A DNA stretch of 64,000 nucleotides from a bacterium (GTDB lineage: Bacteria; SZUA-182; DTGQ01), in contig JBFLZW010000017.1 of the NCBI GenBank assembly GCA_040755755.1, positions 45,177-109,176 of the forward strand, read 5' to 3'. Positions 43,356-53,037 of the stretch are shown here, in pieces. The translations under genes and the position numbers were made by a program. The notes under the pieces are model-generated. The model was given only the letters and a program-made list of their open reading frames with translations. It was not told the origin of the DNA and made no database searches. Each line of letters starts with the position of its first letter. The first letter of the stretch is position 1.

Positions 43356-45182
43356 AGTATGAATCTCCCTTCCAGCTCAAGGTATGTGCCTGCCAAGGAA
43401 TCACATCCAAGTAGGCAAAACTTGAACACTGAAACATACCTTTGATTATTAATGGGACTGGAGCCAGAGGAACGATTATGCTTCCCCTCACTTTTCGTTT
43501 CTCAAGTTCTTCCTACTATGACGGGAAAACATAAGTAATCCAACATCTTGCTAAGAGCAAAGAATGACTTCTCATTCAATCTTTGCTACCTCGGGGAAGC
43601 CATCCCCTGGCACATCTTTTGCAAAAATATGAATTGCATACAAAAAGTTCCAGACTTTCTGTATGTAGCCTTAGGGGTCATCGGTATTGATAAGTTCGCG
43701 CCTTGAAAGTACCGGTGACCTTTTTTTTCGAACTCTTCTCTCAGAAACACCTCCTTGCTGAATGCTTGCCCTGAGATTCTACTATCCAGGAGTTAAATTG
43801 CAGGCAAGACAAGTGGGAAGTAATTTACTTGGATGAATATACATGCCGACCACTAATAAGAAGTATTCCTTAATCAACCTCCTTTCTCTGAAAATCTTTC
43901 CGGGCTGGTTTCTTAACTTCTCACCCCCTTTCGTTATTTTCATAACTGTCCATTTTTGAGCACCAATAAATACCCTAACAATATCACCTCTGTCTCTATC
44001 GTCCCGGGATCTTTCTGAGATCCCGGATAACCTTACAGCAGATGGCTCTGCAAGTTCTCCAGCAACAGGTATCTTACTTAAATCGATACGAGGAGCGAAC
44101 TATCTGTTTTAATTTCCTATTGTCGAGGTATCTGGCAGAAAAAAAATGGAGCACTTGGATAAATATGAAATTGGTCAAGTTTTTTAAAAAGTTAAGAAAT
44201 GTGATCATATCTCGTCACCGCTTAAATGTTAATGGGTACAATAAGAGATCCTCCAAGCCGAAACTATAAAAACCCGCAATGAGAAACCTGGAAATAGTAT
44301 AGAAAAATACCGCTTCAGAGTTTCCCATTCTCTGGTTGAATAGGCTCTTTCGTCACTGAATAACAGTAAATTAACTTAACCTTTTGAATAGCTGGGGTGT
44401 AAAGCTGGGGTATCTGTTATCAACAGATAATTCTCTATATACTACTAAATATACGAGAAATAATGATGGAAATTATCGCTCTCATACCCCGGTAACCTTG
44501 CCAATACCGGGAATTCTTATGCAATATTCCCTCCTTGCCTCTGCCTTTGTAGGAAATGCAAATTCCATGCTCAAGTACAAAAGTTACGGAGAGTCCCGGT
44601 CTTTCCCTGGATAGTTCGTGCTGGTGTAACCTTAACCTATTGATTCAATATGCGTAATTTCCATCATCGAAGTCCGCTATATTTTTATCCTGGAGAGAGA
44701 CTGCTGTCTCAAGTTCAAGCCAAGAACTGGTCCTTATAGTGCAGGTATGTAATTTTATGTACTTTCTTACACAGAGCATTAGATAACCAGAGAAACATTT
44801 ATCGATTAACCATATGTTTATAAATCGAAAACCTTTCCCCTCCCAGCTATGCATATTTTTGCATATATCATTCATCTTATGAATAGTATATGCAAACCGG
44901 GAACATGAGGAGAGCTCAACCTTGAAAGTCCTTGGTGTTTCAATAGAAAATCTCCCAGTAAGGGGAATGCCCTGATTCATAGAACCTATGATCCTTCAGA
45001 AAAAGTAAGGAGGGACTTTTCAACTGATTGGGAAGGCAGATTCTGCCAAGCCTGCATAAAGGCGAAGATTCAGGAGGGAGAAATAAGGGAGAAATCAAGA
45101 TGGTATGGGCAAAAAGCGAGGAACTTCCTGCCCATACCAGCGGTAAAACTTTGAGCCGCACAAAATCTTTTCACTAATACCG
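43356..45182. other. 1.8-kb gene-free interval
   Basis: Frames here (for example 44042-44269, 44384-44614 and 44645-44980) lack ribosome sites and coding composition. The interval contains the cluster promoter region and a strong plus-strand terminator (43676-43728). The remainder is AT-rich with no recognised element. Confidence 0.6.
43676..43728 (+). terminator. Strong orphan intrinsic terminator, plus strand
   Basis: GGTCATCGGTA (43676-43686) pairs with TACCGGTGACC (43710-43720, one G-T pair), followed directly by eight T. A textbook rho-independent terminator, yet no plus-strand gene lies upstream for more than 10 kb. It implies a non-coding or antisense transcript that starts in or near the 43.36-43.67 kb leader. 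Confidence 0.8.
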
Positions 45183-45983
45183 CTACTTGTGAGCGCCTTT
45201 TCCCTGCTCAGGGGTATCTTTTTCCGGTACACCGGCTCCGCCGGGTTGGGCGGGACCGCTGCCCTTCTGCTCATCAGGCTGCGGGGATGCTTTCACCGCG
45301 TCCTTTGCCGCCAGATTCTCCCTCTTATACTCCGCCGGAATCTCAAACAGTTTCCTGTCGATTTCCTTTTCCTCCACCTTGACAAGCTTGGTGACCATAT
45401 CGAGTTTCTTGTTCTGGGCATCCATATGAACAGCAATCTCTACCGGATATCCGGGGTATTTGTTCAATTCACCAATGATTTTCTTTTGTCCAAAATAAAC
45501 GGCCATTCTGGACCTTACTTCTGCGGGCATCTTGACCGCATCGCTGAGCCAGTACTCCACATCCGTGGTTACCCCCTTGGTGGTACTGGTCAGGATAACC
45601 TGATAGGCATCCCATTGGCCAATCTTTTTGGTTTTCCCCGTTTTTTTTGAGGATACCTGGATCTCTTTCTCAATGGCCGCAAATTGCGCTTTCAAATCAA
45701 CCTCTTTTGCAATCTTCTCTTTTTCGTTGAGCTGATAGGCCTTGTCCTGGTCCATATAAATGAGCAAGACCGTATTCTTATCGCTTTCATTGAAATACCT
45801 TATCTTGTCCTGTTTTACCCACATCTTCAGCGTGGAAGCAGGGGGGCCCGCTGGTTTGCCATCAATCAGGGTCTCGGTCTGCTTCTCAATGTAATAATCC
45901 CCTGCCCAAAGAGAACCTGCCAGAAAACCGGATATCATGCATCCTGCCATCAGACTCAAGACTAATATCCTCTTCAATTTCAT
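45183..45983 (-). CDS. Exported DUF4412-like protein
   Basis: 266 residues; AAAGGAT six bases upstream. Signal peptide ends SLWAG. The fold pattern (YYIEKQTETLIDGKPAG ... LKMWVKQDKIRY ... LLIYMDQDKAYQLNEKEK ... KKIGQWDAYQVIL ... VEYWLSDAVKM) matches LolA-like periplasmic proteins of the DUF4412 type, which may bind lipid. The C-terminal 40 residues are Pro/Gly/Gln/Lys-rich and disordered. No operon partner. Confidence 0.78.
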   Translation of the reverse strand: MKLKRILVLSLMAGCMISGFLAGSLWAGDYYIEKQTETLIDGKPAGPPASTLKMWVKQDKIRYFNESDKNTVLLIYMDQDKAYQLNEKEKIAKEVDLKAQFAAIEKEIQVSSKKTGKTKKIGQWDAYQVILTSTTKGVTTDVEYWLSDAVKMPAEVRSRMAVYFGQKKIIGELNKYPGYPVEIAVHMDAQNKKLDMVTKLVKVEEKEIDRKLFEIPAEYKRENLAAKDAVKASPQPDEQKGSGPAQPGGAGVPEKDTPEQGKGAHK

Positions 45984-46568
45984 GCCGTTATCCTTTCATC
46001 TCGGAAAAAGGGTTTACAATTGCCTGCCAAAAGGCTGGAGTGCTCACTATGGTTCTCATCCTTGTTTTCATCCTCTGTGACTGTTACCTGGTCAGTTTAT
46101 ACAATTTCCAGGACTAAATCAATGGTTAAGCGCACCATCGTGGTTAAGCGCACCATCGTGCATTTAACCTGTTTGAAAATGACAGGATTATCGATTAAGC
46201 TCTCGTAATATTAACAACCTATAAGCTGCTATCTTTTTCCAGCGTAAGTCCAGCGTAAATCTGTCGAAAGCCATAAAAATTTTTGGAAAGGGAGAAATGG
46301 GCATGAAATTTATGCTGATGATTGTGGAATACTGCTACCCACTGTTATAGTGTCTCACTATTGAGACAATCCAACTGCTTATAAATTATAGCCTTAAGCA
46401 GTTCACGAGAAATTCGATGGAGCATGGTCGGTTATACGGGGATACTTTCTGCTGCAATTTTGCGACAGTCAATTTATTATGTCCACGACGTTAACTTGGC
46501 TAATATTTTAAAGTATCGGAACTTTCTGCTCTTCCAATCAAGGGAATCCAAGCGTTCCTTACCTTCTC
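45984..46568. other. Intergenic region
   Basis: Only a perfect 18-bp tandem duplication (46123-46158) stands out. No gene seen. Confidence 0.5.
46123..46158. repeat. Perfect 18-bp tandem duplication
   Basis: TGGTTAAGCGCACCATCG twice, back to back, about 140 bp upstream of the minus-strand exported protein gene. Each unit also has short internal dyad symmetry (TGGT...ACCA), so it may be a paired operator. Confidence 0.8.
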
Positions 46569-48131
46569 TCAGGGAAAAGAAACACTCGGATACCTGTTTC
46601 GGTAAAAATGCCCTTTATACCGGCGAAGCAGATAATCCAGATAATATTCATGCTGAAGTCTGTCCATATAGAATACTGATGCTATGGACTCATCGCCATA
46701 CTTCTCAACCATTTTTTTTACAAATCCCGGACTGATTGAATCAGAGCGCATAAACCCGATGATGCCTTCTTCCTCATCCTCACTCAGGTCAATTCCCTTT
46801 TTCTCAAAGCCGCTGACAATATCGTCGAATCCCGTCATAATCTCCTCGCCCTCATCCGGGTTAAAATAAACACCTATCCCGTCTGTGCATTGTTCAAGCT
46901 CAGGAGAAAGAGGTATCTCAGGCATTTTTATCTTTTCCAATTCTCTGGCCGGAAGATCAGGGCTGTATATTAACGGGAATTTCTTTTTCCAGTCAGCAGA
47001 CAGGGAAGCACCGTCAGGATAGATTACCAGATCATCACCATTGTATTTAACGAACTTGCGGTAATAAGCACTTACCATCTCCCTGGCTCTTTGAGCCCGA
47101 TCCTCACAATAGCGGTAAGACACTGCTGAGAGCTCTCTGAAAAACTGATCCTTTGCTTCCTGAATGAGTTTTTCCGGCATCTCGGGAAAGGCTTTTTGTT
47201 CACCGGACCAGTACCATTCCTTATCCCAGGGAACCAGGCTGCCGAAGATAAACTGCCCGGCCTTAAACGGATTAGGCTCTCCCACCATAACCGTATATGG
47301 TTTATCGTTAATCAGATTCATCACTTCTGCACCAGGGCCTTTGACAGTTAACACCCTGTAATACGCCAGATGCCTCTCATACCAGCTTCTTACCTGTGAT
47401 TTTTGCTTTTGGGTGATATCCAGTGTCGCCGCCAGGATATCGATAACACCCAGCCCGGACCAAATGGTGTTTTCCTGACAGACAAAATCATCAATAATAG
47501 GAATGCTCACTTGCCCGGCGTATTCTTCAAGAGCATAATTCTGAAAGCTGTGCCGGAACAGGTATGAATGCTGGCCTAACCAGATCAGTTTTTTCTTCAC
47601 ATCCCAGCCGTATTCATTCGGCCGGGAAAGGAATTCTTTTACCCCCGAACTCCGGGGTATCGTCGTAAACCGCTCTTCCAGGAAATCATCCGCCATTCCC
47701 GCCAGGAGAGTTAAATCCTTGTGTTCCGGCTCAAAGATAAACCCTGTCCATAGTATTGAATACCATACCCATATCAGATGATGAATACGGTGCTTCAACA
47801 GCTCCTTCTCCTCTAATTTCACCCCTGGTCGGAGAGTAATGGGCAGCGGAGTATGAAAAAATTCCCGGTTATAGTGCTCATAGCCTTTCCAGATACCAAT
47901 ATCATTATGGATATCTTCAGCAAATTCAACCAGAACACCTGCCAGTTCTCTAATCTGACTGTCTCGCAAGTACAGATTATCATAAGCAAAAGAACTTTGT
48001 GCCTTTTTCAGCACACGCTTCAGCTCCTTTACTGTTTCTGGAAGATCCCTGTCTCCCTCTCTTTTATATCCCTTCGGCCTGTGTAACTGAAAACTCATCA
48101 CCAATCCCGCCATTTCCGTTTTCATTTCCAT
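46569..48131 (-). CDS. Unknown 520-residue protein adjoining truncated cas6
   Basis: I recognise no family. The protein is soluble, aromatic-rich and mostly helical (IRELAGVLVEFAEDIHNDIGIW, HRIHHLIWVWYSILWTGFIFEP, WLGQHSYLFRHSFQNYALEEY). No signal peptide. An acidic segment (NPDEGEEIMTGFDDI, GIDLSEDEEEGIIGFM) precedes a C-terminal YYLDYLLRRYKGHFYRNRYP. It overlaps the end of the truncated cas6 by 10 bp, so the two may be translationally coupled. ATG 48131 has GGGG closely upstream; ATG 48098 is an alternative. Confidence 0.75.
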   Translation of the reverse strand: MEMKTEMAGLVMSFQLHRPKGYKREGDRDLPETVKELKRVLKKAQSSFAYDNLYLRDSQIRELAGVLVEFAEDIHNDIGIWKGYEHYNREFFHTPLPITLRPGVKLEEKELLKHRIHHLIWVWYSILWTGFIFEPEHKDLTLLAGMADDFLEERFTTIPRSSGVKEFLSRPNEYGWDVKKKLIWLGQHSYLFRHSFQNYALEEYAGQVSIPIIDDFVCQENTIWSGLGVIDILAATLDITQKQKSQVRSWYERHLAYYRVLTVKGPGAEVMNLINDKPYTVMVGEPNPFKAGQFIFGSLVPWDKEWYWSGEQKAFPEMPEKLIQEAKDQFFRELSAVSYRYCEDRAQRAREMVSAYYRKFVKYNGDDLVIYPDGASLSADWKKKFPLIYSPDLPARELEKIKMPEIPLSPELEQCTDGIGVYFNPDEGEEIMTGFDDIVSGFEKKGIDLSEDEEEGIIGFMRSDSISPGFVKKMVEKYGDESIASVFYMDRLQHEYYLDYLLRRYKGHFYRNRYPSVSFP

Positions 48132-48601
48132 TTCCCCAGCCAGGTTATAGCTGGCTGGGGTAATCCCTTTGTTTTGATTGGGCTTAATCCTGCCCTTTTT
48201 CCGTTTATATATCTTCCAATGCCGATCTGTCCCATTTGATCAAAGGCATAGATACAATAAGGGAGACAGTCATTTGCCCGACCAAAAAGGAGAAGATTGA
48301 AGTCAAAGCTATCACCTGGCTTGAAATGCTCCTGGAGAGTCAGCGGTGGCTCGATGACAAAGGGGTGAGGCGGGGATGGAAGATTCACGCCACTTTTTGT
48401 GCAACTTTCTTTCTTCTCGAAAAAGAAAGAATATACACAACGGCTGTTCAACAGGCAACTCTGGCAATCCTGCCTCTCAAGGGCACAGACCACCCGCTTT
48501 AAAGCAGTACCAAAGGCCCCGCGGAAAGTTGATCCCTTGAACGGAGGGAGAATGGCCTCGGCATGTAACTCACTGGTAAAGGTAAGGCGACTATAGAGCA
48601 T
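48122..48601 (-). CDS. N-terminal half of a Cas6-type CRISPR RNA endonuclease
   Basis: 159 residues; GAAAGGG seven bases upstream. It matches the N-terminal RAMP half of the deltaproteobacterial-type Cas6: LPPFKGSTFRGAFGTALKRVVCAL, a zinc-like CQSCLLNSRCVYSFFFE, the HPFVIEPPLTLQ segment and GRANDCLPYCIYAFDQMGQIGIGR. Normal Cas6 is 250-320 residues; this one leaves the family after IGIGR and stops 29 residues later. No other cas gene and no repeat array lie in the window, so it is a relic or has been repurposed. Confidence 0.72.
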   Translation of the reverse strand: MLYSRLTFTSELHAEAILPPFKGSTFRGAFGTALKRVVCALERQDCQSCLLNSRCVYSFFFEKKESCTKSGVNLPSPPHPFVIEPPLTLQEHFKPGDSFDFNLLLFGRANDCLPYCIYAFDQMGQIGIGRYINGKRAGLSPIKTKGLPQPAITWLGKWK

Positions 48602-49015
48602 TCCATTGCCCTTTCCATATATTCTGGTATTCTGGGTGCTTATTTTGTTATCCTGTGTTGCAGTATAATTAACGCCTAACGCCTGATATGGAGCCTGTGC
48701 AGGTAAGGAGAAATCTTTGCATTGCCCGCTTCTCCTGTTATAAGAGCAGAAAATGGATAAAATTACATAATTAGCAAAATATTAATACAAAGTTGATTCA
48801 CAAGCAAGGAATATGTTTCAAGAAGAGAATATATCCTTATACCCAAAGGCTGGATCATTACATGCTGACGGACTGCTGAATCTGACCGATCAGATGGTCG
48901 ATGAATATGCGTTGAGAATAACAGGATAAGCCAGAATATCCTGTACAAAAAAGAAAAATCAAGGTAAACTGAGAGAGATACTTTACAAAAAATCTTATAA
49001 CTCAAACATGGGAAT
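48602..49015. other. Intergenic region with a 38-codon frame
   Basis: The frame at 48813-48929 (LYPKAGSLHADGLLNLTDQM) has coding-like composition but no ribosome site or recognised family. It may be a gene fragment. Confidence 0.3.
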
Positions 49016-49924
49016 ATGAGCCATAATCACCCACCATCTGAGTGTTACCACCAGAATATTTATCGGCTGATCATATCGCTTATTTTAAATCTGGTCATTG
49101 TGGCGGTAGAATTAGTGGCCGGGATTTACTCTCACAGCCTGGCACTGATTTCCGATTCAATGCACAACCTCAGCGATGTCAGTTCAATTCTCATTACCCT
49201 GGGCGCAAACAAACTCAGCTTAAAGAAAGCAACCTATACCAAGAGTTTCGGTTTTAAGAGGGCGGAAACCATAGCTGCCATTCTGAACGTGCTGCTGCTG
49301 CTCCTGACCGCCGCTTTTCTGTTCTGGAAAGGGGTTGAGCGGATTCAGCACCCTGAGCCTGTTATGGGCCGCATGGTAATTTTGGTCTCTCTTGTGGCTC
49401 TTGCAGCTAATTTGATATCAGTATTTATCCTCAGAAAAGGTGCCTCCTGCGATCTTGGCATTAAAAGCACTCTGGTGCATCTTATGACTGATGCAATTTC
49501 CTCCCTGGGGGTTCTGGCTGTGGGCATTACGGTATATTTCACCCGAAGCTATATTCTGGACCCTGTCCTCTCGATGGCTATTGCTCTCTTCATTCTCGCT
49601 AACTGCTGGGGGATATTGAAGGAGGCCCTCAACATTCTGCTCGAAGGAGTGCCGAAAAACATTGACCTTGAAAAAATCAAAGCCCGCTTGAATGCCATTG
49701 AAGAAATTCACAATGTTCACCATATCCACGTCTGGGGCATATCCAGCCGGCATATCAATGCTTCTCTTCATATCCTTCTTGACAATTGCTCCCTGGTGGA
49801 AGCTGAAAAAGTCATGGTCAGGGTGTGCATGATTCTTCGAGAAGAATTTGGAATCAATCATGTCACCATTCAGCCGGAAACTCAAAAATACCATAAGGTT
49901 GAGACCCTTTGTCAGATATGCTGA
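49016..49924 (+). CDS. CDF-family cation efflux protein (Zn/Co/Cd)
   Basis: 302 residues with six TM helices. The transport site has Asp47, His50 and Asp54 (ISDSMHNLSDVSS) plus the helix-5 HLMTDAISSLGVL. The cytoplasmic C-terminal domain has IHNVHHIHVWGISSRHINASLHILL and ends with a metal-ligand-like ETLCQIC. His-rich start (MSHNHPPSECYH). It exports divalent metal by proton exchange. The ribosome site is weak. Complete length. Confidence 0.92.
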   Translation: MSHNHPPSECYHQNIYRLIISLILNLVIVAVELVAGIYSHSLALISDSMHNLSDVSSILITLGANKLSLKKATYTKSFGFKRAETIAAILNVLLLLLTAAFLFWKGVERIQHPEPVMGRMVILVSLVALAANLISVFILRKGASCDLGIKSTLVHLMTDAISSLGVLAVGITVYFTRSYILDPVLSMAIALFILANCWGILKEALNILLEGVPKNIDLEKIKARLNAIEEIHNVHHIHVWGISSRHINASLHILLDNCSLVEAEKVMVRVCMILREEFGINHVTIQPETQKYHKVETLCQIC

Positions 49925-50093
49925 ATGTGCTGGCTGACCTTGAACCAGAAGTACCCTTTGACTGACATTGCCGAAGCCATTTTACTATCTGGATGCAGCA
50001 CGAACAGCACAATCCCTGACTTCAGTGGATATTACAAAGCACGCGCGGCCAATACCCGCTATTGATCCTATCCGGTCAATTTCTGACCGGGCT

Positions 50094-51050
50094 TCAACCA
50101 TGCTTCAGGGCTGTGGAGCCTTCCGGCCGGGCCACGATTCTCATCCGGTTGGCCACATGGCGGGGGCCGAAAATCGTCGCTCCCAGCCAGGCCAGGGCAA
50201 TCGATCCCATCAGGAGAAGCTGCACCAGGTTTTCACTCAGGCCCTTCGCTTTGGCCAATTCCGCTTTTCTCTTTCTCAAGGCAACCTTCGGCGAGGAAAG
50301 GACCGGCTGAATGCTGATAACCTCAAAGCCCTGGCTGGCCAGCAGCATGCGTATTGTCCTTTGAGAAAAGCCGAAATGGTGGCCGCCGCAATGGTATAAC
50401 TGCCTGGTCAGATGGTCGCATTTTCCTCCGCTCAGCCGGTAGAGGAGGTGGGCGGTCCGGCGGATGAGGCTGTCTTCGGTGGGGGTTTCAATGACCACGA
50501 TCCCATTGTCTTGTAAGATTTTTCTGACGACAGACAGTGCGCGTGCAGGATAGACCAGGTGCTCCAGGATATTGAACAGCGTAATGCAGTCAAAATTTTC
50601 CGCCGGATGCTTTTGGGCAAATTCCTCCACCGTACAGCAAAAAACCCTTTCTCCGCGTTTTCCGGCCAGATTCACGATGTCCTGACTGACATCGAGACCC
50701 ACGGCCTCCCATCCATACTGCCTGGCCACCGTGAGAAAATATCCCGGACCACAGCCGATATCGAGCAACTTTCCGGGTGAATGGTTAAACATGGTTATTT
50801 CTTCGAGAGCCTGACGGAATTCCTCGGAGAAAGACCCTTCCAGTTCCTGATAGACATCTATTCCCCAGTAGGCGAAATATTCATCGCCCTGACCATCATG
50901 GAGGGGAGGAAGGTCGTTGACATAGATCAGGTCACAGCGGCTGCACCGGATGACCTCGCCCCGTGACAGCGGATACAATACCTCATAGCCATCAGGGTCG
51001 GTATTTTCACAGATGCAGCATGCAAGCCGCAACTTCTTGACTTTTGGCAT
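50094..51050 (-). CDS. SAM-dependent methyltransferase with N-terminal zinc ribbon
   Basis: 318 residues. Two Cys pairs at the N-terminus (CCICENTD and IRCSRCDLIYV) form a zinc ribbon. The SAM site is LLDIGCGPGYFLTV with GLDVSQDIVNLA, then the acceptor ITLFNILEHLVYPA. The layout matches the C-methyltransferase / methyltransf_11-12 group in surface-sugar or lipid biosynthesis. A C-terminal TM segment (LVQLLLMGSIALAWLGATIF) could hold it at the membrane. Possible partner of the glycosyltransferases at 52-54 kb. Confidence 0.87.
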   Translation of the reverse strand: MPKVKKLRLACCICENTDPDGYEVLYPLSRGEVIRCSRCDLIYVNDLPPLHDGQGDEYFAYWGIDVYQELEGSFSEEFRQALEEITMFNHSPGKLLDIGCGPGYFLTVARQYGWEAVGLDVSQDIVNLAGKRGERVFCCTVEEFAQKHPAENFDCITLFNILEHLVYPARALSVVRKILQDNGIVVIETPTEDSLIRRTAHLLYRLSGGKCDHLTRQLYHCGGHHFGFSQRTIRMLLASQGFEVISIQPVLSSPKVALRKRKAELAKAKGLSENLVQLLLMGSIALAWLGATIFGPRHVANRMRIVARPEGSTALKHG

Positions 51051-51134
51051 GTTCTTGTCCTGCTTGTGTGCTTGCTCAATGAAAATTAGGATCGTATGTT
51101 TAATTCTGTTATCAGTCTGTCAATGAGGGTTGTA

Positions 51135-51236
51135 CTAAAAGTAAACTTGGCCGTAAAGTTCCCTCAGCAGATGAAGCTGGTTTAATTTCGATACCACGAT
51201 CAATGGACCGGCATTAGAAATAACAATATCTTTCAC
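51135..51236 (-). pseudogene. PIN-domain (DUF3368/VapC-like) toxin, N-terminal relic
   Basis: A GTG at 51236 begins KDIVISNAGPLIVVSKLNQL and HLLRELYG, the standard start of DUF3368 PIN toxins, except that the first catalytic Asp (usually SDAGPLI) is Asn. It stops after 33 codons. A stretch resembling the family C-terminus (SLIDRLITELNI) follows in another frame, so the middle is deleted. Confidence 0.68.
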
Positions 51237-51500
51237 GAACCAAGTTCCTCAAGAACTGTTTCTTCCGAAAACTCCGGTTCTATTCCGCTTCTTCGTGCCT
51301 CTTGAATCAAATCTCTCTTTGACAGATGGTATAACTCAGCCACATATCCGATGGACCCCCATCATTTTTATAGAGTTTCAGAGCCTGATCATTTTATATT
51401 GCCTGATCCCTAAAGAAATAATTTGCCGCATTATGGCAGGCTCGTCAGGTATCCCCATCGAGCCATTTTTTGGTATTTTCATGGAAACGGTTTCTGCCAT
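51233..51500 (-). pseudogene. UPF0175-type antitoxin with two frameshifts
   Basis: GGAGGAG lies eight bases before the ATG. The opening MAETVSMKIPKNGS and EPAIMRQIISLGIRQYK are clear. After two compensatory shifts near 51390 and 51350 the rest reads VAELYHLSKRDLIQEARRSG, IEPEFSEETVLEELGS. Its stop overlaps the toxin start by four bases, the normal UPF0175-VapC arrangement. Confidence 0.7.
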
Positions 51501-51689
51501 CTTAGCTTCTCCTCCCGTAAAAAGCTCCGATCTGATTATTTGTCCAACCTTAGTACACGACGCCTTAATTCAGTGTACTTAGTCTACTACTTCTTAAGAT
51601 ATCACATTTTCATTATAAATGGTAAGCTTCTGTTGTGACCCCCGTTAAATAATGTGATGAGGATAATCAGGTACGATGCAGGATAGCGC

Positions 51690-51718
51690 CTTGCGCCACT
51701 GGCCACTGACCACTGATA
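51690..51718. repeat. Dispersed CACTGGCCACTG repeat, copy 3
   Basis: ccactggccactgaccactg plus ataactt, matching the two copies around copA. Lies 100 bp upstream of the glycosyltransferase operon. The rest of 51501-51819 shows nothing else. Confidence 0.65.
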
Positions 51719-51819
51719 ACTTAACTTGCCCATCGGCATTCTGGTTGCTTTTTATGATAAAACAGGTATGATTAAAGTTCCAGGAGAGATGCTTAAGAGA
51801 TGCTTATGAGAGGAATGCT

Positions 51820-53037
51820 ATGAATCTGGCCATGTTTCATGATTGGATCATCTGGAGGGACAGCCAGGGGTATTTTCTGGACGATGCTTTCATCCGGTTT
51901 GTCACTGCCTTTGACCGGGATTTCGACCGGATCACCTTCTGGGGAAGGGTAGCTGACTCCGGGGACGAAAGGAGCGGGAGAGGACAAAGGGAAATTGCCT
52001 ATCCTTTGGATTCCCGCAAGCACCAGGTCTGCCCTTTTCCCTACTACTCGGATATCTACAGCCTGTATACCAGGGGACCGGTCATTTTGCCGCAAATATG
52101 GCGATCGCTCAAACAAAACCTCGATCAATGGGACCTGGTCTGGCTGCCCGCTCCCCACCCCATCGGGGTTATGGCTGCCTGTCTGTGCCGCCGGAAAAAC
52201 AAACCCTTCTTTTTTCTGGTCCGCCAAAATCTGACAGAGCAGGTCCGGCACCGGTGCCGGGGTGCCCGGCGCACGATTTCCATCTTTCTGGTTCACCTGC
52301 TGGAATGGCTTTCTCAAAGGATTTCCCGGCAGGCGTTGATTTTTACCGTAGGTCAGGAGATGTTGAGCCGGTATCGGGAAAACCATCCGCTTTCCTTTCC
52401 GGTCATCATTTCCCTGGTTTCCGGGCAGGACCTGCAAAACCTTGAAGCTGAATATCGTCCCGGTCCTCCCCTGCTCCATGAGCCGATCAGACTGCTGAGC
52501 GCTGGCCGTCTTGATCCGGAAAAGGGATTGCCATATCTTATTCAGGCCGTGGACAGGCTGCTGAAGGAGGAAAAGCGGCAAATCTCTCTGACCATTATCG
52601 GAAGGGGGAAGGAAGAGCCCCTGTTACGGCAGGAGGCCGAAAAACGAGGGCTCGCTGCAGCCGTGAAATTTGCCGGGTATGTCAAACATGGCCCGGAGCT
52701 GCTCAGCCGTTTCCGGGAGCATGATGTCTTTGTCCTTCCCTCGCTGACCGGAGAGGGCCTGCCCCAGACCATCCTGGAAGCGATGGCCTGCAAACTTCCG
52801 GTCATCGCCACTTCGGTTGCGGGGATCCCCTGCTTCATCCGTGACAAAATCAACGGTCTGCTCATACCTCCTGCCGATTCGCATGCTCTCTGCCGGGCAA
52901 TCCTGACCCTGGCGGATGATGCTGTCCTGCGAAGCAGGATTATCGATGGAGGACGACAAACCATAGCCTCCCACACCCTTGAGGCTGAAAAGGAAAAAAT
53001 GATGATCCAGATCCGAAAATACCTCCTGCGGCCATGA
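51820..53037 (+). CDS. GT4-family glycosyltransferase
   Basis: 405 residues; AGAGGA five bases upstream. GT-B fold: N-lobe NLAMFHDWIIWRDSQGYFLDD, C-lobe RLLSAGRLDPEKGLPYLIQAV, LTIIGRGKEEPLLRQEAE, VFVLPSLTGEGLPQTILEAM then ACKLPVIATSVAG. The ExxxxxxxE nucleotide-sugar motif is EGLPQTILE. Its stop overlaps the next gene's start (ATGA), so the two are translationally coupled, probably in LPS or exopolysaccharide assembly. Confidence 0.9.
   Translation: MNLAMFHDWIIWRDSQGYFLDDAFIRFVTAFDRDFDRITFWGRVADSGDERSGRGQREIAYPLDSRKHQVCPFPYYSDIYSLYTRGPVILPQIWRSLKQNLDQWDLVWLPAPHPIGVMAACLCRRKNKPFFFLVRQNLTEQVRHRCRGARRTISIFLVHLLEWLSQRISRQALIFTVGQEMLSRYRENHPLSFPVIISLVSGQDLQNLEAEYRPGPPLLHEPIRLLSAGRLDPEKGLPYLIQAVDRLLKEEKRQISLTIIGRGKEEPLLRQEAEKRGLAAAVKFAGYVKHGPELLSRFREHDVFVLPSLTGEGLPQTILEAMACKLPVIATSVAGIPCFIRDKINGLLIPPADSHALCRAILTLADDAVLRSRIIDGGRQTIASHTLEAEKEKMMIQIRKYLLRP

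Noticed and set aside
44042-44980. Frames at 44042-44269, 44384-44614 and 44645-44980 as genes
   Set aside because: No ribosome sites, rare codons, no recognisable domain or secretion signal.
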